Shown here piece by piece: positions 36,401-44,218 of a stretch of DNA of 64,000 nucleotides. Below the pieces are notes generated by a model. It was not told the origin of the DNA, ran no database searches, and saw only the letters and a list, made by a program, of their open reading frames with translations. Made by a program: the position numbers and the translations under genes. Source of the stretch: Niastella populi (GTDB lineage: Bacteria > Bacteroidota > Bacteroidia > Chitinophagales > Chitinophagaceae); NCBI RefSeq assembly GCF_002078015.1, contig NZ_LWBP01000013.1:1-64000 (forward strand), read 5' to 3'. The stretch's first letter is position 1. Each line of letters begins with the position of its first letter.

Positions 36401-36615
36401 GTGTGCAGGTATATGCCGACAAAGGTTTACCAACATCGGTACGTTTGGTTGATATGACCGGCCGTGAAATGTATACAGTGAAAAGCATTCTTTCAACAGG
36501 GAATAATACTATCTCGCTGAACCCTTCCGCTTCGCTGGCAAAAGGTGTGTACGTGTTGCAGGTGATAGCCGGTAGTGAAGTAGTGTGGAGTCAGAGAATT
36601 CAAAAAGCTAAGTAA
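33499..36615 (+). CDS. Large secreted T9SS cargo protein with repeated Ig-like domains
   Basis: 1038 residues. Signal peptide 1-20 (ending GGAMAQ). N-terminal beta domain with DLVRQVDGSGLYVYNDGTN (about 96-114) and LLRLRVGS. From about 290 to 860 come several Ser/Thr/Gly-rich Ig-like repeats with the recurring pattern TATSGNTWSITGV, ADGSGNYSFNSL and VQSGGTWSLTHTV, each about 90-110 residues. The C-terminal sorting domain (about 955-1038) has VTPNPFENVVRVQ and the closing LAKGVYVLQV, marking export by the type IX system and attachment to the surface. Likely an adhesin or structural surface protein. A hairpin terminator follows. Confidence 0.85.
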   Translation: MKHFLLFLLFCFCIGGAMAQSPGIIVRPAAGIGVTPLNPNGDGFSSATTSGFVSSDITESEIPYKIIPPAIIEPTSDLMRGPSELYSDLVRQVDGSGLYVYNDGTNLLLRLRVGSIMSGSKGYSVLIDTDGKMGNTGANADPNYQAATTGVNGNPGFELEIVLETNFRVAVYNVDGTSSPTLINSYGINTNSQISVALSTVSSTPDYLYDFYVPMSVLGITTSTPLRMTATTVMAPAAAIGGPKSDIYGVNDATYNDPMKSWEVAINNTPSFTLANVAGGGSGVGAACTAAPVLNGGIQAGSGIDVTGTWTVLDVSKPATATITLYKNAGTVVGTTTATSGNTWSITGVTINNGDVLYAKAQATGESMCLQSNSVQAVSCSPANTTATTGLAISCLTRKGLSGTRPANASVRLYSVATTGFTLIGDDNSTTYRITYPTSTTWNYDGANGGGSDPCTSASNDITDGSYAITAQETSKCESGPVFGCLTLTAASTPTITQTNLYTSSTTVSGSVASGSGATVRLYFNGKLKTTATADGSGNYSFNSLVLSVSDVVDVVAQASGGCVSAAATRTVACFTAPPVITTDNNSNLSAGATAITGKSGEPAGTVVTVYDNGVSIGTTTVQSGGTWSLTHTVVAGKTYTATQKNGTCAASTASSAATSLAATTVCPAITGSYTAGATSVTGTLPGAFTGTIRLYLDNINIGSTSVSSAATWTISGLNSTYSNTLYAGGVLTVTAQATGAAERTGCASSVTLSCATPTTPVIDPTSSTIQTGQTVTYNINTTQSGIIYSVTDATTGITNYAVSKWGTGGGLSLPTNVFNSVGTYNLLIKAVSLSGPGCLSSAAASITVSSVLPVTLTYFTGKYENGRSLLNWETAMEEHVDHFAIERSDDGRQFTEAGTVKATGNSNWRIKYAFADSKPVNGAVWYRLRTVDLDGASRYSNVIRLTNTASHVEVLSVTPNPFENVVRVQVYADKGLPTSVRLVDMTGREMYTVKSILSTGNNTISLNPSASLAKGVYVLQVIAGSEVVWSQRIQKAK

Positions 36616-36640
36616 AGGATCAGGAATTGAAGGTTAAAAA

Positions 36641-36675
36641 AGCGAGGCTGTTCATTCAGCCTCGCTTTAATATTT
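36641..36675. terminator. Intrinsic terminator after the T9SS cargo gene
   Basis: Arms AGCGAGGCTG (36641-36650) and CAGCCTCGCT (36657-36666), perfect, preceded by A-run and followed by TTAATATTTT. Lies between convergent genes. Confidence 0.8.
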
Positions 36676-36708
36676 TAATGGTATGTCAATCGGGTTGAGC
36701 TGTACTGC

Positions 36709-38243
36709 CTATTTTGCCATCTCGTACACATATTCACTGCGCTGCGGCGGCAGCGGCGTAAAACAATCGCAATCACAATTCTTTGGTTTTAGCTGTTCAG
36801 CCTTTTCCAGTTCCCTGATGCTTTTTCTAAGCGATGCTGCATTTTTAGTGTCATTGGCTTTAATAGAGAGATCGCCCAATGGTAAGGCTTCAATTTGTTG
36901 TTCGAAAGCCTCTTTGCTTATAGTTGTAAGTTGAAGATCGAATACCTGTTTTTCGCTGGTTATAAATTCCTGTTTCCCGAAAATGATCTTATCATTTCGT
37001 TCTCCTATGGCAATTATGTAAGCTTTAGTGTTCTTCGGCAGTGGGATCTTGCCGTCAGTGGTAAAAAGCCATATGAACCTGTTTCATTTTCCAGAGAACC
37101 GCCCGATTCAAACACCTTCAATGAAGGTATAACTAAATACAGGTTCAATTTGTTTTCATCGGTTGACTTTATATGCACCGTGAGCTCGCCAGCTATTACT
37201 TCAACTTTGTTTCTTAACATCATGTCGATATTGTACCACCCAAATGCTTCAATGGTAAACTGGTAATACAATGATTCCTGATTATCGGGTGAAACTTTTT
37301 GAAGAGTGCCTGTAGTATCAGGGGAAGCTTCTTTTTTTTCTACCGCCAGATCAACCGTTTCTTTTTCAAGGCTAGCTTTTATTTGTTTCCATTTGCCAGC
37401 AACCTCATTATACAGCCTGCAGCTGTCATAACAGGCAGCCAAATTAATATCATAGTTGGGGTTTATGCGTTTATATTCATTCTCTATATAACCATGAATG
37501 GCATCGAGTTCTTCATCGGTTAAATTAGGGAAGGCGGTCATTACAACTCCTCCGTACTGATTCTTCAAACAAAGGAAATAGCTTTCGGTTTGCATTACTT
37601 TAGCAGGGTTTCGAATAAATTCGTACAGGTGGGCCTTGTCGCCTACCACAGGAAGCACTCGTGCCATTACGCCGCCCAATGCAGGGCCGGTAAAATGTTT
37701 ATCAATGGCATGGCAGGCGGCGCAATTGTTCTGAAACATAATTTCTCCTTTAACCAAAGCAGCGAGCTGGGGGTTCTGGGGCAATGGCGTCGGCGCTGTC
37801 CAGTTAATAGTGCTATCGGCCTGCACTTCTCCTTTGAACAATTGCATACTCTTTTCAAGGTATGGAGTAGGAGTGGCTACAAAGATCTTTTGGGTTATAC
37901 GTGCATTGTTTTTGCTTACAGCATTTATGTACATCATGCCGCCGCTGCTTAGGGGCTGGCCATCACTTTGGGTGGTTAAGCCGGCTTTTACAATATCCCG
38001 CATGCTGTAGGCTTCTTTTACTTCCAGCTTTACAATATTGTCATCAGCTGAGATCGCCTTTTTAGGAATACGGATCTGGGCTCCCTTTTGCGTTGTTAAA
38101 ATGGTGTCTCTTGAAATATCAATAACAAAGGTTTCGGCAGGTAACCTACCGGTGTTGAGCAGTTTGTTTAGGGTGTTGTTGCCATGGTTACAGGCATAAA
38201 TAACTGTCGCCAGCAGGCAAATAACAAGCAGGGGTTTTTTCAT
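36709..38243 (-). CDS. Cytochrome c lipoprotein, frameshifted near its C-terminus
   Basis: Lipoprotein signal with VIYAC (Cys18), a beta-rich domain, then a monohaem cytochrome c domain: CAACH (Cys174, Cys177, His178) and the likely axial Met235 in VVMTAFPNLTDEE. After Phe393 the frame as written runs into a wrong tail and stops at 37014. Adding one base to the A5 run at 37063-37067 restores a frame that continues sensibly (TTDGKIPLPKNTKAYIIAIG onward, ending YVYEMAK) to a TAG at 36709, giving about 511 residues. So this is either a sequencing slip or a recent mutation. Expected to carry electrons in the periplasm or at the outer membrane; partner unknown. Confidence 0.85.
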
Positions 38244-38354
38244 ACATGAAGGGTTTGTAAAGACATTATAGTTGAAAGCGGTAAAGGCATACCTGTACCC
38301 TTACAATTTTGTCTGATCGCTTTTTCCTACGTTGCTGATTTATAAGCTGCTGCT

Positions 38355-39104
38355 TTACCCTTCAAATATAAGCGAGAACACGATCATGCGTGAGTTCAGC
38401 TTATCGATGGCGCTGGAGAACTTCAGGTTTTTATCGCGTGAATGTATATCGGAGAGCCCGTTACTGACCTTGATCTCGGGAGAAAGAATAAATACCGGGA
38501 AGTAAAAATTGAACCCGATACCTGCTTCTACCCCAAAATCATATTTTTTAAGTTTTACCAGGTCTTCCGCCTTACGGGCTGTTGAGTTGGAAGCGAGGTC
38601 ATACTCGAACTTACCACCCCCAAACATATATACCCTGAAGTTGCCAATACGGTCGCTGCGGAATTTAACATGCACCGGAAGCCCCAGCAATATGCTTTCT
38701 ACCCGTTTTGTCATAATTGCCTGTTCGTTCTTGCTGGCATCGGGATATTTGATATGATAGGTGAGATTTTTATACGCAAATAACAACTGTGGGAAAATGG
38801 CGCGTATTTCAAACCGGTTCGAAAGACGCAGGGTATGTATCCCCGCGAGGCCAAAACCGCCCACATTTTCCGGTTCAACTACCATTACGCTGTCGTTCGA
38901 CAGAAAGGAGGGGTGCTGACTAACCTGGAACCGGGCATTATTATAAATAAGACCGATACCCAGATAATATTTTTTATCATCGTGGTCTGGAAGGTTTAAC
39001 GCGTCGCGTAATTGAGCGTTTACCTGTTGTGAGGCGATCAATAGCATTAACCCTACTGCCCATCCAATTAACTGGCTTTTTTTCTGCCGCAATAAATTGT
39101 ACAT
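38355..39104 (-). CDS. porT: PorT-family type IX secretion protein
   Basis: About 249 residues from the ATG at 39104 (MYNLLRQKK), then a signal peptide (VGLMLLIASQQVNAQ). The longer frame starting at 39242 is inside the ubiE gene and is unlikely. Features of PorT: KKYYLGIGLIYNNARF, FGLAGIHTLRLSNRFEIRA, and terminal strands ending in LIFEG, an 8-stranded-like outer-membrane barrel. PorT is needed for the T9SS that exports the sorting-domain proteins found nearby. The start overlaps the 3' end of ubiE by 37 bases, so the two are likely co-transcribed. Confidence 0.82.
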   Translation of the reverse strand: MYNLLRQKKSQLIGWAVGLMLLIASQQVNAQLRDALNLPDHDDKKYYLGIGLIYNNARFQVSQHPSFLSNDSVMVVEPENVGGFGLAGIHTLRLSNRFEIRAIFPQLLFAYKNLTYHIKYPDASKNEQAIMTKRVESILLGLPVHVKFRSDRIGNFRVYMFGGGKFEYDLASNSTARKAEDLVKLKKYDFGVEAGIGFNFYFPVFILSPEIKVSNGLSDIHSRDKNLKFSSAIDKLNSRMIVFSLIFEG

Positions 39105-39820
39105 ATTCCTAAACTCAGCCGTTTTAGTGATGTATTTGTAAACCCAACTTGTTGTAAAATATGTAGAAATGTTTCGCCTTCGGGAAATGCTTTTACTGAT
39201 TGATTTAGATACTGATACGCGTCTTTGTTTTTTGAAAGCCATTGCCCCGCACGCGGCGCAATGATATTCATATACAAATTGTATAAACTTTTAAAACCCA
39301 TTTTACGGGGCTTCGAAAATTCAAGTATAACTGCTTTACCACCAGGCTTTAGCACCCGAAACATCTCTGATAGCCCTTTTTCAAGGTTTTCGAAGTTGCG
39401 AACGCCAAAGGCAACGGTAATGGCATCAAACGTTGCATCGGGAAAGTTTATTGCCTCGCTATCTCCCTTTAACAATTCTATATCCTTAGATAGCAATAAT
39501 TTATCTATTTTCTGCCGCCCCAAATTGAGCATTCCTTCCGAAATATCTATGCCAATTATTTTTTCGGGGCGAAGGTATTTCCATGTCATAATGGCCACAT
39601 CGGCTGTTCCGGTGGCTACATCCAGCACCTGGCGGGGTTTTATTTCTTTAAGCTCGCTGATGGCGCGTTTTCGCCAGGAAACATCAATTCCGCCCGATAA
39701 AAACCGGTTCAGGAGGTCGTAACGAAAGGCGATCTTATCGAACATAGCCGCTACCTGCTCCTTTTTTGTTTGCTCCGAGTCGCTGAAAGGCACTATTTTA
39801 TCGTGTGAATACTTAGCCAT
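39068..39820 (-). CDS. ubiE: Demethylmenaquinone methyltransferase UbiE/MenG
   Basis: 250 residues with the class-I methyltransferase fold: AMFDKIAFRYDLLNRFLSGG (family signature), SAM loop VLDVATGTADVAI at about 65-77, IGIDISEGML, and VAFGVRNFENLEKGLSEMFR with the post-motif. It methylates demethylmenaquinol in the last step of menaquinone synthesis, at the membrane face. TAACTTTG at 39828-39835 (minus strand) resembles the -7 element TAnnTTTG, though no -33 partner is seen. Its 3' end overlaps the porT start. Confidence 0.93.
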   Translation of the reverse strand: MAKYSHDKIVPFSDSEQTKKEQVAAMFDKIAFRYDLLNRFLSGGIDVSWRKRAISELKEIKPRQVLDVATGTADVAIMTWKYLRPEKIIGIDISEGMLNLGRQKIDKLLLSKDIELLKGDSEAINFPDATFDAITVAFGVRNFENLEKGLSEMFRVLKPGGKAVILEFSKPRKMGFKSLYNLYMNIIAPRAGQWLSKNKDAYQYLNQSVKAFPEGETFLHILQQVGFTNTSLKRLSLGICTIYCGRKKAS

Positions 39821-39843
39821 GGGGCGGCAAAGTTAACGGTTTC

Positions 39844-40020
39844 TGGTTTGTGGTTTGTTGTTTGTGGTTTGTAGTTTCCCGGTAATTTGCATGCTCTCAG
39901 GTTTAATTACCTGTAGCCATCCGATCTGCTGCTTTATATTTAATTTTTTGAGGCCCAAATTAATAGGTATGCTCAACGGTTGAGTATAACAACAAACGAC
40001 AAACCATAAACCACAAACTA
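39844..40020. repeat. Intergenic region bounded by inverted TTTGTGG-type repeats
   Basis: Left edge 39844-39875 is made of GGTTTGT-like units; right edge 39988-40020 is their approximate reverse complement (ACAAACGACAAACCATAAAC). The 19-base string TGGTTTGTTGTTTGTGGTT at 39851-39869 recurs exactly at 46286-46304. Likely a dispersed repeat family. Confidence 0.6.
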
Positions 40021-40035
40021 ATTCTATCTTGCACT

Positions 40036-40686
40036 ATGATCATTCAATCAGCCACCTACCTCATCAGCAGCCCCGATTATACGAAATGCCCAAAGGCCGA
40101 CCGGCCCGAATATGCCTTTATCGGTCGCAGTAATGTGGGCAAATCATCCCTTATAAATATGCTGTGTGATAACCATAAGCTGGCAAAAACCTCTGGTTCG
40201 CCCGGAAAAACACAATTGATAAATCATTTTGACATAAAAAGCTTCGCCGGAAACACCGCTGCCGGCAAACCCGATGCCTGGTACCTGGTCGATCTGCCAG
40301 GATATGGCTTTGCCAAGGTTTCGCAAAACCAACGCAAACAATGGGAGAAAATGATCGAGAATTACCTGCGCAAGCGCGAAAACCTCATAAATATTTTTGT
40401 GCTCATCGACAGCCGCCATAGTCCCCAGCAACTGGATCTTGATTTTGTAAACCAGTTGGGCGAATGGGAAGTGCCGTTTTGCCTGGTATTTACAAAAGCC
40501 GATAAAGAAACGCAACGCGTAGTAGCCAAAAACGTAAAAGATTTCCTCGATGCCATGCGAAAAACCTGGCAGTTCCTGCCCCGGAATTTTGTGACCAGCG
40601 CTGAGAAAAAAATGGGGCGCGACAAAATGCTGCAGTTTATTGAAGCCTGTAACAATGAAGCTGCACAAGCCGGTAATAACGATTGA
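40036..40686 (+). CDS. engB: Ribosome biogenesis GTPase EngB/YihA/YsxC
   Basis: 216 residues. G1 GRSNVGKSS at 30-38, G2 region KTSGSPGKT, G3 VDLPGYGFA with Asp86-Gly89, G4 FTKAD with Thr153-Asp156. Binds GTP and helps late assembly of the large ribosomal subunit. Intact and of normal length. The C-terminal tail is basic/polar. Single gene between the repeat region and a convergent YkuK-like gene. Confidence 0.95.
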   Translation: MIIQSATYLISSPDYTKCPKADRPEYAFIGRSNVGKSSLINMLCDNHKLAKTSGSPGKTQLINHFDIKSFAGNTAAGKPDAWYLVDLPGYGFAKVSQNQRKQWEKMIENYLRKRENLINIFVLIDSRHSPQQLDLDFVNQLGEWEVPFCLVFTKADKETQRVVAKNVKDFLDAMRKTWQFLPRNFVTSAEKKMGRDKMLQFIEACNNEAAQAGNND

Positions 40687-40844
40687 TAACCTGTTTTAGA
40701 TTTCCACCTGTGTGAGAAAGCAATTACGAAACTGTACTTCAGCGATCTCCTGTAGAGAAGATAAAATCAATTGTCAGGAAATAACGGCAGGTGATGTTGA
40801 AGGCGACAACTCCTCCGGTCGTGAAAACAACACAACCAAAAATT

Positions 40845-40874
40845 AAAAAACCCTCCGTTTTCAGCGTGAGGGTT
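40845..40874 (-). terminator. Intrinsic terminator for the YkuK-like gene
   Basis: On the minus strand, arms AACCCTC and GAGGGTT (complement of 40868-40874 and 40849-40855) are followed by a T-run. Begins two bases after the stop at 40876. Confidence 0.7.
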
Positions 40875-40875
40875 G

Positions 40876-41352
40876 CTAGTTTACTACCTTGTTGGCACAG
40901 CTGCTGCTGGCGAAGGCTTCGGGTTTGGCTTTGAAGGCAAAGCCCATTCCCAGTATGTAGCCCATGGCTTCTTTCAACGCATCATTGCTTTTGAAATGCG
41001 GATTGGTGTTGATATCCGCATGCACTTCCATGTCAACATCATACGTAGTGAACAGGTGACAGAGATCATAAGCGATCTCGATGCTTTTGGCCACCTCTAC
41101 CAGCATCCTTTCTTTGATACTGTATTGTTTCCTTGTTTTCTCATTGTGAATGAACATAAATCCACCATGACCTTCTCGCAGGAAAACAATTACAGTAGCA
41201 AATTCTGTTTCGATACCCTTTACCTGACTGTCGGTACCAATGCAAACTTTAAGGTGATATCCCTTTTCAGTTTCGCGTTTGATAGCAAGTTCAACGGCAT
41301 CGATAATCGGCAGGTCGATCGGGTCGCCATTAAATTTTCTCCATAACATCAT
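40876..41352 (-). CDS. RNase H-like protein, YkuK/DUF458 family
   Basis: 158 residues. IGTDSQVKG at about 43-51 and VHADINTNPHFKS (about 110-122) give the conserved acidic residues of an RNase H-like (DUF458) fold; the intervening strands and helix fit the family. Members are predicted nucleases or resolvases of unknown substrate; the role is not proven. Two start codons in a row (ATGATG); the first is taken. A hairpin terminator separates it from the T9SS metalloprotease upstream. Confidence 0.8.
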   Translation of the reverse strand: MMLWRKFNGDPIDLPIIDAVELAIKRETEKGYHLKVCIGTDSQVKGIETEFATVIVFLREGHGGFMFIHNEKTRKQYSIKERMLVEVAKSIEIAYDLCHLFTTYDVDMEVHADINTNPHFKSNDALKEAMGYILGMGFAFKAKPEAFASSSCANKVVN

Positions 41353-41356
41353 AGTG

Positions 41357-41391
41357 AAACGGGTTTTTCGAATTTACCGAAAAACCCGTTT
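41357..41391 (-). terminator. Hairpin between metalloprotease and YkuK-like genes
   Basis: Perfect 14-bp arms AAACGGGTTTTTCG (41357-41370) and CGAAAAACCCGTTT (41378-41391), 7-base loop. Lies between the upstream stop (41412) and the next start (41352). Only three T follow on the minus strand, so termination is probable, not certain. Confidence 0.55.
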
Positions 41392-41411
41392 TTCACCAAA
41401 TCATATGGTTA

Positions 41412-43007
41412 TTATTGTTTTATTAACTTCCAGGTATTGACGCCTGTTTCGCCCTGAATACGAAGGAGTACCAGGCCTTTTTGTGCATTTGTTATATCGA
41501 TGTTATTTGTTCCCGAAACCAGTTTGCCGCGTTGTATCAGGCGGCCGGTTCCATCGAGCACCTGGTAGCTGGCTTCTTTATCGGCATTGACTACAATTGA
41601 GTTCACTACCATGGTGTTCATTATTCTTATAGCAGCTTTATCGTCGGATTGATCACGTATGGTAATGATGTTTGAGTAATATGACCTGTCGTCGTTTGCT
41701 GTTATCACCCGCACGCGATAGAACGGTGCACTAGCCAGCGGTTTCCATGAGAATGATCTTGTACCGGCACTTACCTGTGCCAGTGTTTCAAAATGTTCTC
41801 CATCTTTTGCGTTTTGGATCTCTATATGTTTAACGGTTTCATCCGCTTCATACGACCAGTTCAGGTTGTGCGTGCCTTCACTTGCCCTGCCCGACAATGC
41901 CAAACGGTGTATTGGTAATACGGTCAATGGAGAAGCTTCGATGGAATAATATCCAAGGCTTTCGTTTTTAACCAGGTGATCGTTTGCTGTTCCTTCCACT
42001 ACCACATAATAAGTGCCACTGGTCAAATTGCTGTCGATACCGGCATTTACCGCGCCAATGGGGTTGTATTGTCCAATGGTATCGCCTTTATGGTTAAGCA
42101 GGCTTAATTTGATATCGAGGTTGGCGCCTGAGTTATTGGTGCTTTTGGTGCCTACGTTTTCAGGAACGGCGTTCAGGTGAACATAGGTTTCTGCTGAAAG
42201 GGTGAATTTGAAAACATCTTTATCGGTGCCGGTATTAATTAAACCGGTTGTGCTGAAGCCGGTTGAGGTGAAACCAACCGAAGTAGCAGTTGTATGGCTG
42301 TTACCGATGTCGTCGGTACGGTAGCCAAAATTATTGGGCGAACCGGCAATGATAGCCAGGTCGTCCTGGTAGTAACTGCAGCCATAGGTATTGGTACCAT
42401 AATGCCAGGTGGTGAGGTTCCTGTAATAACCAACTCCCATAATAGGTGCCCAACTGGTTTCACCGGTGCCATTGCCCGGGTTGTATTCTGTTTTTCCGCA
42501 GGATGTATTATAGGAACTCTGGTGTTGTAAACCCAGTGTGTGGCCGGCTTCGTGCGAAACTGCCTCAGCAACATACTTGGGGTTGTTTGCCAGCAGGCCG
42601 CTGAACACCCAGCACGGTGTATTGTCGCCCCAGGTAAAGGAGCCAACGAAAGCCACACCACCTACGCCGCCGCCATACCACTGGTACGTGGGGGTGATGA
42701 TCACCCGTATGCGCTGGAATTTAGGAGCCGCAGCATATACGGTTGAGTCGGTAGTGATGTTTAAATTGAAAATGCGGTAGTCTTCTGATACGCGGTTGAA
42801 AATTTCGGTAACGCCGTCGGCTGAAAAGCCGGAAGGTTGGGCGGTTATTGGCCCGCTCCAGTTCCAGGAGGAACCTGTTACATATTGTCCGTCAAAGTCC
42901 AGAAAAATGGTGGCTCTGGCCGATGGATAACTGTTTAACAAAGGCACCTGAGCTTTTGCCCCTGCTGCAATGGTCAATGCAAACAGTACGGAAAAAATGG
43001 TTTTCAT
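41412..43007 (-). CDS. Secreted metzincin-type metalloprotease with T9SS sorting domain
   Basis: 531 residues. Signal peptide 1-19, then a catalytic domain with the metzincin zinc site HEAGHTLGLQH at 152-162 and a likely Met-turn in APIMGVGYY about 30 residues later. A prepeptidase-like beta domain (about 245-360) and a second beta domain precede the C-terminal sorting region (about 450-531, YYSNIITIRDQ through VVNSIVVNADKEASYQV to the closing GVNTWKLIKQ). Exported through T9SS, probably to the surface or medium. It may degrade proteins for nutrients. Confidence 0.88.
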   Translation of the reverse strand: MKTIFSVLFALTIAAGAKAQVPLLNSYPSARATIFLDFDGQYVTGSSWNWSGPITAQPSGFSADGVTEIFNRVSEDYRIFNLNITTDSTVYAAAPKFQRIRVIITPTYQWYGGGVGGVAFVGSFTWGDNTPCWVFSGLLANNPKYVAEAVSHEAGHTLGLQHQSSYNTSCGKTEYNPGNGTGETSWAPIMGVGYYRNLTTWHYGTNTYGCSYYQDDLAIIAGSPNNFGYRTDDIGNSHTTATSVGFTSTGFSTTGLINTGTDKDVFKFTLSAETYVHLNAVPENVGTKSTNNSGANLDIKLSLLNHKGDTIGQYNPIGAVNAGIDSNLTSGTYYVVVEGTANDHLVKNESLGYYSIEASPLTVLPIHRLALSGRASEGTHNLNWSYEADETVKHIEIQNAKDGEHFETLAQVSAGTRSFSWKPLASAPFYRVRVITANDDRSYYSNIITIRDQSDDKAAIRIMNTMVVNSIVVNADKEASYQVLDGTGRLIQRGKLVSGTNNIDITNAQKGLVLLRIQGETGVNTWKLIKQ

Positions 43008-43088
43008 GGATCAAAGGATGATTTGGAGGTTAAGTTAAATAGTGTTCAAACGGATTCAGAGGTTATGCGATCACAGGCTTCAGGTTGA

Positions 43089-43547
43089 TCAGGGAACGAG
43101 GAAATGCGCTTTATTCTTCTTTATCCAGAAGTATCGGTTGTTTTCTTCCGTTAGTACCAGCACTTCATCAGATTGCGGGTTGATGATCCGGCCTACCAGT
43201 TTTTGTGTATTATCGTCCTGGGTAATTACCGATACGGTGCACAGGGCGCCGGGTATACTGGTTGAACGGATGTTCATGCTTTGCACACCTTTTTCGGGTT
43301 GTACCTTGTCAACCAACTCTCCTGCAAATTCAAAATTGCCGAGGGTCAGCGCTACTTTATCAGATATTCGGAAAGAAGAAAGCTTTTGTATTGCCGGAAT
43401 ATTGCATTCCAGTTTGGATGGTAACTGTGCGAGATTTGTTGCCTTATGCAAATAAGGCTTTTGGATTACGGGTTGTTGTTGGGCGGATATTGACTGGAAT
43501 GCAAAAATGCATACCACTAAGAGCCCTGCAGCATGTAGGTTTTTCAT
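43089..43547 (-). CDS. Secreted hypothetical protein
   Basis: 152 residues with a clear signal peptide (LLVVCIFAFQSISAQ, cleavage near 23). The mature part is beta-rich with KVALTLGNFEFAGELVDKV and DEVLVLTEENNRYFWI. No known domain. It is 82 bases upstream of the T9SS metalloprotease on the same strand and reads toward it, so it may be an inhibitor, chaperone or propeptide-like partner of that enzyme. That is inference from position only. Confidence 0.65.
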   Translation of the reverse strand: MKNLHAAGLLVVCIFAFQSISAQQQPVIQKPYLHKATNLAQLPSKLECNIPAIQKLSSFRISDKVALTLGNFEFAGELVDKVQPEKGVQSMNIRSTSIPGALCTVSVITQDDNTQKLVGRIINPQSDEVLVLTEENNRYFWIKKNKAHFLVP

Positions 43548-43736
43548 AATGTACGGGTTTTAGTGTTCGGATCTGGATTACGTTAGTATGGGTCTTAGGG
43601 AATACTAAATCTGTTGTTCTTACGATTCAATACGAAGATAGAACGCAAATGATATTCGGTTATTTTACCGGTGGGTAATAATCAATGTTTATGAGTGTAA
43701 AATAAGGATGTTACTAAGTGTATTTACTAAACATTA

Positions 43737-44108
43737 CTAGTACTGCCCCGTGCTTAACATCACTAATGTGCAGGCTTCCAACGGTTGAATGCCATTGTTT
43801 TTTGCAAGGCCATACAACTCAGGGTTTTCCGTACCCGGATTAAATATAATGCGTTTGGGACGAAGCGATAGTATATACTCGTAGTATTCTTTCTGATGAA
43901 ATGGATTCAAATAAAGGGTTACCGTATCCACAGTTTCGAGGGGTTTTTTCTCCGTGGTAATGTCAACATCCAATACTTTACCGTTCTTGCGGCCAATGGC
44001 TTCCACGGAATGCTGATGCCTGCGTAAGCTATTAATAGCCAGGAAGCTATAGCGTGAGGGATTTTCCGATGCCCCCAAAACCAGTGTTTTTTTATTGCCT
44101 TTTTCCAT
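43737..44108 (-). CDS. CoA-binding protein (YccU-like)
   Basis: 123 residues from the ATG at 44108 (MEKGNKKTLVLGASEN); a 32-codon N-terminal extension to 44204 is unlike the family. Rossmann-like CoA-binding fold: TLVLGASENPSRYSFLAIN, VDTVTLYLNP, and IIFNPGTENPEL. Binds CoA or an adenylate; substrate unknown. Second-last strand lacks obvious catalytic residues, as in other members. Same strand as the epimerase 110 bases upstream. Confidence 0.82.
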   Translation of the reverse strand: MEKGNKKTLVLGASENPSRYSFLAINSLRRHQHSVEAIGRKNGKVLDVDITTEKKPLETVDTVTLYLNPFHQKEYYEYILSLRPKRIIFNPGTENPELYGLAKNNGIQPLEACTLVMLSTGQY

Positions 44109-44218
44109 ATGCTTTATAACAACCTGCTCACTCAAATGGTTGTATTTCAAAACTATAACATTTCGCTGTAAACAAAAACAGGCGTTATGCGTTCTGCAAA
44201 CCATTCACCGGCATTTTA

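Noticed and set aside
36683-37266. Plus-strand frames of 83 and 123 residues
   Set aside because: Antisense to the frameshifted end of the cytochrome c gene; the restored minus frame explains this DNA better.
39107-39242. N-terminal extension of porT
   Set aside because: The extra 46 residues lie in ubiE, are basic and unlike a signal peptide; the ATG at 39104 gives a proper signal sequence.
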